Part shown: positions 1-4,760 of the stretch, in pieces
Position numbering within the stretch: position 1 is the first letter of the stretch
Layout: every line of letters begins with the position of its first letter
Origin: Actinomycetes bacterium
GTDB taxonomy: Bacteria; Actinomycetota; Thermoleophilia; RBG-16-64-13
Assembly: GCA_021815245.1 (NCBI GenBank)
Contig: JAKAHF010000185.1
Coordinates: 1-5,695 of the forward strand
Direction of reading: 5' to 3'
DNA: 5,695 nt
Program-made: the position numbers and the translations under genes
Notes under the pieces: generated by a model
Told to the model about the DNA's origin: nothing
Databases searched by the model: none
What the model saw: the letters and a program-made list of their open reading frames with translations, nothing else

Positions 1-134
1 AGATAGGGGTCTCCCAGCCCAGGTGCGCCGGCGAGAGGGTCGGTGCAACCCATGGTCACGACCGCCGCCGCCACGACGATCAGTGCGAGCGCCCCTCTGA
101 TGATGCAGCGCCGCGTCATGGTGCCGAGAACCAT
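1..134 (-). CDS. Probable lipoprotein, N-terminus of an M1-family metallopeptidase (partial, runs off left edge)
   Basis: Only the first 44 codons plus two bases are in the window. They encode a basic start (T-R-R-C, residues 7-10), a hydrophobic stretch (about 15-27) and a lipobox-like T-M-G-C with the cysteine at residue 30. This points to a signal peptide with export and lipid attachment. The mature part begins T-D-P-L-A-G-A-P-G-L-G-D-P-Y. From memory, GxxGxGDPYxP just after the signal peptide is typical of actinobacterial M1 zinc aminopeptidase-like proteins. The catalytic HExxH region would lie outside the window, so the family call is tentative, while the secreted or lipoprotein call is firmer. 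The ATG at 134 is preceded by GAGGAG (140-145) at 5 bases. A second ATG at 119 would also keep the signal peptide. The gene starts 68 bases after the MFS gene and probably has its own promoter overlapping that gene's stop. Confidence 0.65.
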   Translation of the reverse strand, partial: MVLGTMTRRCIIRGALALIVVAAAVVTMGCTDPLAGAPGLGDPY

Positions 135-166
135 CGCAACTCCTCACCTCTCGCCCGAGTCGTGGA

Positions 167-185
167 CGCGACGTAGAGCGCCGCG
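167..185 (-). other. Small GC hairpin between the MFS gene and the lipoprotein gene
   Basis: On the minus strand CGCGGCG and CGTCGCG flank a 5-base loop (CTCTA), giving a 7-bp stem with one G-U pair. There is no T tract after it, so a classical intrinsic terminator is unlikely. It would lie in the 5' leader of the lipoprotein transcript if the TAGGAT box at 200-205 is used. The rest of the 68-base gap holds only the ribosome binding site of the lipoprotein gene. Confidence 0.3.
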
Positions 186-199
186 ACCCCGTCTGCACT

Positions 200-228
200 A
201 TCCTAGGCCGCCCCGCCCGTCTTCTCCA
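200..228 (-). promoter_or_regulatory. Candidate promoter for the lipoprotein gene
   Basis: The minus strand reads TGGAGA (228-223, 4 of 6 matches to TTGACA), a 17-base spacer, then TAGGAT (205-200). TAGGAT is a common -10 form in actinobacteria. The first three bases of the -10 are also the TAG stop codon of the MFS gene. The predicted transcript start is near 193, leaving about 59 bases of leader before the ATG at 134. The extended string TAGGATAGT recurs in front of the HAD-AIR gene. Confidence 0.45.
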
Positions 229-1531
229 CCGCACCAGGCGGCCCGGTGCGCCAGACGGCGCCCCCGTTCGGCCGGTCGCCGTCGGTCGGCCGCTCCGCCT
301 CGCTGCGGTGGCGCAAAGCCGACACGGCGCCGGCGACGACACCGATGGCGCAGAGTCCGGCGATGACGAGCACCGTCGCCAGCATATCAACGCGTTCCGC
401 GAGGACTCCGATCAAGTAGCTACCGATGGGCGTCGTCCCGATGAAGACGACGATGTACATGCCCATCACCCGGCCCCGCAGATCGCCCGGCGAACCGAGC
501 TGCAGGCGGGTGTTGGCGCTCGTCATGGTCAGGGTCGCGCTGACACCTGTTCCGAAGAGTAGGACCGCGGTGACGGGCGTCCACGGCGACAATCCGGCGC
601 CGAGAAGCAGAAGGCTGAAGGCCGCGGCCGACACGAGAAACAGGCGCTGCGAGGGTCTGCCCCGGTAGGCCACGAACAGTCCCGTGACGACCGACCCAAT
701 GCCCATCGTCGTGGTCAAGAGCGCCAGGGTCACCTCGTCGGCCATCAGCACATACTTGGTCACAAGCGGGAGGAGGGTCTGAAAGTTGAGGCCGAAGGCG
801 CCCAGAGCAGCCATGACGATGAAGATGACCATGAGCTCCGGAGAACGCCGCACGAAGCGCAAGGCCTCCCACATCTGGCGAACCGAACCCTCGCGCGGCA
901 GGCGCGGGGTGACATGAAGCTCACGCGTGCGCATGGCCGACAGCGCCACGAAGACCGCGAGAAAACTCGCCGTGTTCAGATAGAAGCAGGCCGCCATGCC
1001 CAGGGTGCCGATGACGACGGCGCCGATCGCCGGGCCCACGACTCGAGCCCCATTGAACAGCGTGGAGTTGAGCGCGACCGCGTTGGGCACATCCTCGGTG
1101 CCGACCATCTCGGGAACGAACGCCTGCCTCGTGGGGCCCTCGAGCGCATCGATGAAGCCTCGCACCCCCGCCAGCACATAGATGATCATCACCGTCACCA
1201 CGCCCGTGTGCGTCAGTACGGCAAGCGCAAGCGCCACGATCACTTGGGTGCCCTCGCACCACATGATGGTCCTGCGCTTGCGCAATCTATCGGCCAGCAC
1301 TCCTCCGTAGAGCGAGAACAGCAGAGCCGGCAAGAAGCGGATGGTCATCGTCAACCCGAGAGCCTCGGGCGATTTGCTCAGATCGAGCACGAGCCAGCTG
1401 AGAGCCACGTCCTGCATCCAGGTGCCGGCGAGCGAGATCATCTGGCCGATCCAGAACAGCCGGTAGTTGCGTGTGCGAAGCGACCGAAAAGCCGAGGCGA
1501 ACGTTCTGATGCCGGCGAGCCAGGCGATCAC
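203..1531 (-). CDS. MFS_3-family (EntS-like) efflux transporter
   Basis: This is a 442-residue major facilitator protein of the MFS_3/EntS-like group, a proton-driven inner-membrane exporter of small molecules or drugs; the substrate cannot be read from sequence. The N-terminus carries F-R-S-L-R-T-R-N-Y-R-L-F-W-I-G-Q (15-30), typical of the family. MFS motif A is at 76-87 (GGVLADRLRKRR). The conserved stretch R-G-F-I-D-A-L-E-G-P-T-R-Q-A-F-V-P-E begins at 124, and NAVALNSTLFN at 150-160. Hydrophobic segments run throughout, consistent with about 12 helices, and length is normal for the family. I chose the GTG at 1531, which overlaps the MarR stop as GTGA. The longer TTG start at 1573 has no ribosome binding site and would overlap MarR by 46 bases. 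The upstream AAGGGCGG is a weak site, so translational coupling to MarR is likely. The cytoplasmic tail is hydrophilic and unremarkable. Confidence 0.9.
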   Translation of the reverse strand: MIAWLAGIRTFASAFRSLRTRNYRLFWIGQMISLAGTWMQDVALSWLVLDLSKSPEALGLTMTIRFLPALLFSLYGGVLADRLRKRRTIMWCEGTQVIVALALAVLTHTGVVTVMIIYVLAGVRGFIDALEGPTRQAFVPEMVGTEDVPNAVALNSTLFNGARVVGPAIGAVVIGTLGMAACFYLNTASFLAVFVALSAMRTRELHVTPRLPREGSVRQMWEALRFVRRSPELMVIFIVMAALGAFGLNFQTLLPLVTKYVLMADEVTLALLTTTMGIGSVVTGLFVAYRGRPSQRLFLVSAAAFSLLLLGAGLSPWTPVTAVLLFGTGVSATLTMTSANTRLQLGSPGDLRGRVMGMYIVVFIGTTPIGSYLIGVLAERVDMLATVLVIAGLCAIGVVAGAVSALRHRSEAERPTDGDRPNGGAVWRTGPPGAVEKTGGAA

Positions 1532-2103
1532 GGCCGACCGCCCTTGCGCCCACGTCTTGGCCGCACACCGCAATCGGGAGTGTCGATCGCGTTCGCGTCG
1601 CCGAGGCGTGCCCGCGCACGTTTGCCCGCCTCACCGAGAAGCTCCAGGGCTTCGGCGACCCGCTCGAGGTCGTCGCCCAGCTCCTGCATCACGGCGTTCA
1701 TGAACGGCCTCGTGGTCTCGGCCAGTTCGCCCGCCAATTGCAGACCGGCCTCGCTCAGTTCGAGCGGGATCTGCCGGCGATCGTCTTGACTGGTGCCTCT
1801 TGTCAGAAGCTCGCGGTTGGCCAACTTGGTAACAAGCCCGCTCGTGGTCGAGACGGTTATGCCCATGCATTTCGCCAGTTGGCCGGTGGTGATGCCGGGC
1901 GAGCGGCGCACTTGAAAGAGGACCCTCAGCTGCGGCAGCGTCAGCTTCGATCGCTCCCACTGCTGCAGCCGAAGCGCCTCGAGGTCGTGCAAGGCCCGCC
2001 AATAGCCGACCCGCAGGCGCTCGGCGGAAGTCGCGGCACACGGGGGTTTCTGGCCTTCATCGGCGGTGGGGACAGGGAGATCTATGTCGGGTATGCGTTG
2101 CAT
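1528..2103 (-). CDS. MarR-family transcriptional regulator
   Basis: This 191-residue protein has a winged helix-turn-helix of the MarR family. The first DNA-binding helices start near LTLPQLRVLFQV (54-65). The recognition helix lies in G-I-T-V-S-T-T-S-G-L-V-T-K-L (81-94), and the wing carries S-Q-D-D-R-R-Q (105-111) followed by L-E-L-S-E-A-G (114-120). Such proteins are dimeric, usually repress a neighbouring exporter gene and release DNA on binding a phenolic or other small ligand. About 30 residues precede the first predicted helix, and the tail (181-191) is very basic, RPRRGRKGGRP. It is co-transcribed with the MFS exporter, whose GTG overlaps its TGA. The ATG at 2103 has no ribosome binding site but sits 6 bases after a perfect TATAAT, so I infer a leaderless mRNA. 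A TTG at 2139 would extend the frame through the promoter and first repeat, and I reject it. Confidence 0.9.
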   Translation of the reverse strand: MQRIPDIDLPVPTADEGQKPPCAATSAERLRVGYWRALHDLEALRLQQWERSKLTLPQLRVLFQVRRSPGITTGQLAKCMGITVSTTSGLVTKLANRELLTRGTSQDDRRQIPLELSEAGLQLAGELAETTRPFMNAVMQELGDDLERVAEALELLGEAGKRARARLGDANAIDTPDCGVRPRRGRKGGRP

Positions 2104-2109
2104 GCCCAG

Positions 2110-2139
2110 ATTATACGGCAACAACGTACTATTTTGCAA
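2110..2139 (-). promoter_or_regulatory. Promoter of the marR-MFS operon, leaderless type
   Basis: The minus strand has a perfect TATAAT (2115-2110). It is preceded at 18 bases by TTGCAA (2139-2134, 4 of 6 to TTGACA). The -10 ends 6 bases before the ATG at 2103, so transcription should begin at or next to the A of the start codon. The region is clearly more AT-rich than the surrounding coding DNA. One CGTACTAT repeat lies inside the spacer and two lie upstream. Confidence 0.7.
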
Positions 2140-2168
2140 TACCGTACTATTTGTCGGCGCCGTACTAT
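2125..2168. repeat. Three direct CGTACTAT repeats at exact 18-bp spacing, candidate operators
   Basis: CGTACTAT occurs at 2125-2132, 2143-2150 and 2161-2168 on the plus strand (ATAGTACG on the minus strand). The first two share CGTACTATTT; the last two are both preceded by C. The 10 bases between copies differ, so this is a set of short sites with fixed phase rather than a duplicated unit. Taking 2103 as +1, the copies sit at about -22 to -29, -40 to -47 and -58 to -65. The nearest lies between the -35 and -10 boxes, where bound protein would block polymerase. The likely ligand is the MarR protein encoded just downstream. That is inference, since each copy contains the palindrome GTAC but is not a long inverted repeat. 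Confidence 0.65.
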
Positions 2169-2181
2169 GCGGCGATCCGTT

Positions 2182-3846
2182 CTATCGACTCAGGCGCGAG
2201 ACCTCGTCTCGTTCGAAGTGTGGCCACTCCGTCACCGTGCCATTCTCAAAAGCTTCGACCCCGTCGCCTTCACCCAGCACTTCGCCGATATCGGTCGCCT
2301 CGATGCCTTCGTCTTTCAGCGTCGCGATCAGAGCCTCGGCGTGATCGGGTGAGCAGGTGACAAGCAGGCTGCCCGAGCCGATGAGGCCGAGGGGTTGGAG
2401 GTCGAGGGCCATGCAGACCCGTATGGTCTCCGGATACAGAGGGATGCGGTCCACATGGAGGCGCAGCCGGTGTCCACCGGCTGCGCCCAGCTCCCGCACG
2501 GCAGTCGCCAGTCCGCCCTCTGTGACATCGTGCATCGCGCTGACGCCCGGCGTCGTCCGAGCGACCCGGGCCTCGTCGAGAACGCCGATCTGCTCCAAGA
2601 AGCCCGCCGCCCGATCTATCTCGGCACCGCTCAATCCGGCGGAGGCCAGCTGTGGTCCGTACTCCCGGGCGATGAGGCCGGTCCCCTCGACCGCTACCCG
2701 CTTCGTGAGGATGATCCTGTCCCCTTCGCGCATGGTGCGCTTGTCTACGAGCTGCGACCTGAGAGCGACGCCGGCCACCATGCCGATCACAAGCGGACGC
2801 GCGACCGCATCGGAGATCTCGGTGTGACCTCCACAGAGCGTCAGGCCGCACGCCGCGCACTCCGTCTGGATGTCGCGCATCAGCGCCAGCACTTCGGATG
2901 CACTCGCGCCCGGCGGGAAGAGCAGCGTGCTGAGCAGCCACCTGGGATCGGCTCCGCTCGTCGCGATGTCGTTGGCATTGACCAGTACGGTGTACCGAGC
3001 CAGGGAATCGACAGCCAGGGTTATGGGATCGGAGGCCAACACCATCACTTCGGCGCCCCGCACATCGAGCGCCGCCGCGTCCTCACCGACGGCCGCGCCC
3101 ACCAGTACGCTCGCATCGCCGATTTCGATGCCCGCGAGACTCCTTTCGAGCAGGTCGGCGGGGAGCTTGCCGGCCGCAAGCGGAAGCCCATACCTGATGA
3201 TCTCCTTGGCCTCGGCCAGATCGTCGACCACGAAGTCGGCGCCGACCGGCCCGCCGTCGGCCCGCGGGTGGTTGCGCAGGTACATCGTCAAGGTGCCGGC
3301 CCGTTTGCCCGCTTCTATGTCGAAGTCGTGGTCACCGATCATCAGCAGGTGCTCTTCGGACACTCCCAACTGGGCGGCCGCCAGTCGTACGCCGTCCGGA
3401 TAGGGCTTCGGGTTGACCGGGAGCTCTCTCGTGAGGACCGCCGCGAACCACCGCTCATCGATCTCGGGCAGGCTCTCGAACGCCACGTCGACGGCCGCGC
3501 GACTGTTGCGGGTGATGATGGCCATCGGGACCCCGTTCTCGCGCAAGAAGGCGACCAGCTCGGCCGCCCCTTCGTTCGGCGCGCAGCGCTCCGCGGCCTC
3601 GATCTCCGCGGCCAGCAGGACGGCCTCTTTGCTCGCGCGAGCGCCCGGATCGGTCAGCTGCGCCAGGAACTCGAGCAACCCGATCTCCCGGGGACAACCC
3701 ACGGCTTCGTGGATGGCGGCGAAGTCGAGCGCACCGGGCTGAGTCAGCGTGCCGTCGAAGTCGAACAGCACTCCCCCAAGCCGAAACGCGCGACCATTTG
3801 CCAGATAGGGTACCGGGTCCTTCCGCTCTGCCGCTCCACCGGTCAC
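2182..3846 (-). CDS. HAD-family phosphatase fused to an AIR-synthase/HypE-like domain
   Basis: This is a 554-residue, probably cytosolic two-domain protein. Residues about 23-220 are a HAD-IA phosphatase (Gph-like). Motif I is FDFDGTLT (28-35, nucleophile D29, acid D31), motif II is T112 in IITRNS, motif III is K147 in NPKPYPDG, and motif IV is GDHDFD (171-176, D172 and D176). The catalytic set is complete. Residues about 222-540 are an ATP-binding PurM-superfamily domain (PurM, SelD, HypE, ThiL, PurL). Its motifs are GEDAA (254-258), SDPI (272-275), NANDIATSGADP (290-301), GGHTE (339-343), VEGTG (386-390), HDVTEGG (439-445) and GSGSLL (490-495). These best fit the HypE-like 'AIR synthase-related' group of unknown function. 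The tail lacks the C-terminal cysteine of HypE, and there is no N-terminal Cys/Sec as in SelD. Substrates are unknown. The GTG at 3846 is chosen because AGGAGGT lies 9 bases upstream. A longer frame from a GTG at 3906 has no such site and would start inside a palindrome. Confidence 0.88.
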   Translation of the reverse strand: MTGGAAERKDPVPYLANGRAFRLGGVLFDFDGTLTQPGALDFAAIHEAVGCPREIGLLEFLAQLTDPGARASKEAVLLAAEIEAAERCAPNEGAAELVAFLRENGVPMAIITRNSRAAVDVAFESLPEIDERWFAAVLTRELPVNPKPYPDGVRLAAAQLGVSEEHLLMIGDHDFDIEAGKRAGTLTMYLRNHPRADGGPVGADFVVDDLAEAKEIIRYGLPLAAGKLPADLLERSLAGIEIGDASVLVGAAVGEDAAALDVRGAEVMVLASDPITLAVDSLARYTVLVNANDIATSGADPRWLLSTLLFPPGASASEVLALMRDIQTECAACGLTLCGGHTEISDAVARPLVIGMVAGVALRSQLVDKRTMREGDRIILTKRVAVEGTGLIAREYGPQLASAGLSGAEIDRAAGFLEQIGVLDEARVARTTPGVSAMHDVTEGGLATAVRELGAAGGHRLRLHVDRIPLYPETIRVCMALDLQPLGLIGSGSLLVTCSPDHAEALIATLKDEGIEATDIGEVLGEGDGVEAFENGTVTEWPHFERDEVSRLSR

Positions 3847-3855
3847 GCTTCTTCT

Positions 3856-3862
3856 ACCTCCT
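3856..3862 (-). promoter_or_regulatory. Ribosome binding site AGGAGGT that fixes the HAD-AIR start
   Basis: The minus strand reads AGGAGGT, a full match to the anti-Shine-Dalgarno core, followed by 9 bases and then GTG at 3846. This is the strongest such site in the window. It argues against the 20-residue longer reading frame that begins at 3906. Confidence 0.75.
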
Positions 3863-3887
3863 CGTGCCGCCCCGCCGCTCGCCACCA

Positions 3888-3913
3888 CCGTCCGCCGGAC
3901 GGCCACCGTCCGG
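3888..3913 (-). promoter_or_regulatory. Leader palindrome with two mutually exclusive hairpins
   Basis: The minus strand carries a perfect 8-bp inverted repeat, CCGGACGG (3913-3906), TGG loop, CCGTCCGG (3902-3895). The middle arm's CCGTCC (3902-3897) can instead pair with GGACGG (3893-3888) across a GGC loop. The two hairpins share one arm and cannot coexist. The 10-mer CGGACGGTGG occurs twice, 18 bp apart (3912-3903 and 3894-3885). The predicted transcript start (near 3914) falls at the outer edge of the palindrome, so it is either an operator at +1 or a structured 5' leader. The rest of the leader to the ribosome binding site is G-rich without other clear features. Confidence 0.5.
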
Positions 3914-3920
3914 GGAGACT

Positions 3921-3950
3921 ATCCTACCTCGCTCGGCCGGACTGCGTCCG
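3921..3950 (-). promoter_or_regulatory. Candidate promoter for the HAD-AIR gene
   Basis: TAGGAT (3926-3921) within TAGGATAGT is a plausible actinobacterial -10. At an 18-base spacing the -35 is CGGACG (3950-3945), which keeps only the GAC core of TTGACA, so the promoter may need an activator or another sigma factor. It lies 72 bases past the permease stop and gives a leader of about 68 bases. Confidence 0.4.
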
Positions 3951-3959
3951 CGTGGCGAA

Positions 3960-3982
3960 CCCGAACCGCACGAACGCTCGGG
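3960..3982 (-). terminator. Possible terminator hairpin after the ABC permease gene
   Basis: On the minus strand, CCCGAGC (3982-3976) pairs with GGTTCGGG, using the bases at 3966-3960. This gives a 7-bp stem with one G-U pair and a 9-base loop, 16 bases past the TAG stop. The bases after it are GTTCGCC, not a T tract, so it would be a weak or Rho-assisted terminator at best. Confidence 0.3.
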
Positions 3983-3998
3983 TGCGCACAGACAGCCC

Positions 3999-4760
3999 CT
4001 ACCCCAACTGGGTTGCCCTGCGCGCCTGCATCAGAGCGAGGAGACCGGTCAGCGTCGCGAACGCCACCATGACTCCCGCGCCGATGAGCAACGGCCGCGC
4101 CTCCCAGCCGTCGATGAGCAACGATCGCATCGCGTCGTAGACATACGTTGTGGGGTTGATGGTCGCTGCCCACTTGAGCCACGCGGCCGCGATGTACTCC
4201 TTGGGGACGAACGTCGTCGAGAGGAATATCAGAGGAAAGAAGGCGAAGGTTGCCGCCTGGGCGGCCGCGCCGTTCTTGGTCTTGAGGGCGATCGCGACAG
4301 CGTAGCCGGCAAAGGCCATGCCCCACACAAAGGCGAAGAGCAGGACGAGCAGCAGGCCGGCCGGTCCGGCGGCGGCCTTGAGACCGAGCGCCAGCCCAAG
4401 GATCAGGATCAGCACCACCTGGCCCACGAGTACGATCGCCGCGGCCACCATGGGACCCCATACCAGCGCGAGACGCGAGGCAGGCGTGAGCAGAAGCTTC
4501 GTGAAGTACCCCGATTCGAGGTCGCGCACGAGCGCCTGCCCGGCGGTGCCGGCGCCACCGACCGAAGCCGACACGATCGACACCGGGATGATGAATGCGA
4601 GGTAGCTGCCTTTGAAGCCAGGCAGGCCGGCTATCGACGACAGTCCCGAATTGAAGACGAACAGGAAGAAGACGCTGATCGCCACGTTGGGGATCACGGC
4701 CGCGGGCATGCGAAGCGTGATGCGCAGCGAGCGCCCGATCAGCAGGAGGATGTCGTTCAT
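3999..4760 (-). CDS. ABC-2 type export permease (DrrB-like)
   Basis: This 253-residue inner-membrane protein is the membrane half of an ABC-2 exporter. About six hydrophobic segments are visible, near 22-39, 53-75, 104-126, 135-158, 168-185 and 223-243. Family signatures are D-L-E-S-G-Y-F-T-K-L-L-L-T-P (80-93), the cytoplasmic loop facing the ATPase, and F-P-L-I-F-L-S-T-T-F-V-P-K-E (175-188), followed by W...NPTTYVYDAMR (202-212). These are the usual ABC-2 permease motifs. The ATG at 4760 overlaps the ATPase stop as ATGA and has GAGGAG five bases upstream, so the two subunits are translationally coupled and made in equal amounts. The frame stays open upstream to 4958, but that extension only reads through the ATPase gene. 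Homodimerising with two ATPase subunits is the known arrangement for DrrAB. The substrate is probably a drug or lipophilic metabolite but cannot be told from sequence. Confidence 0.92.
   Translation of the reverse strand: MNDILLLIGRSLRITLRMPAAVIPNVAISVFFLFVFNSGLSSIAGLPGFKGSYLAFIIPVSIVSASVGGAGTAGQALVRDLESGYFTKLLLTPASRLALVWGPMVAAAIVLVGQVVLILILGLALGLKAAAGPAGLLLVLLFAFVWGMAFAGYAVAIALKTKNGAAAQAATFAFFPLIFLSTTFVPKEYIAAAWLKWAATINPTTYVYDAMRSLLIDGWEARPLLIGAGVMVAFATLTGLLALMQARRATQLG

Noticed and set aside
914..1789. A 291-codon plus-strand open frame opposite the MFS and MarR genes
   Set aside because: Low-complexity charged translation with no motif; it spans two well-supported minus-strand genes.
2104..2139. 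A 12-residue N-terminal extension of MarR from a TTG at 2139
   Set aside because: It would run through the TATAAT box and a repeat, and the TTG itself is part of the likely -35 element.
2158..2174. A terminator for the HAD-AIR gene formed by CGCCG and CGGCG around the third repeat
   Set aside because: Only a 5-bp stem with a 7-base loop and no T tract; the sequence is better explained by the phased repeats.
2182..3190. A hydrogenase maturation role (true HypE)
   Set aside because: The C-terminal cysteine is missing and no hydrogenase or hyp genes are in the window.
3847..3906. A 20-residue N-terminal extension of the HAD-AIR protein from a GTG at 3906
   Set aside because: It starts inside the palindrome, has no ribosome binding site, and its residues are low-complexity. 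The GTG at 3846 has AGGAGGT at good spacing.
2395..4140. A 581-codon open frame on the plus strand opposite the HAD-AIR gene
   Set aside because: Its translation has no recognisable domain and is rich in R, H, Q and D as expected for the reverse of high-GC coding DNA. The minus strand carries full enzyme motifs over the same bases.
3919..4461. A minus-strand open frame overlapping the ABC permease in another frame
   Set aside because: Arg/Gly-rich shadow of the permease with no ribosome binding site or family motif.
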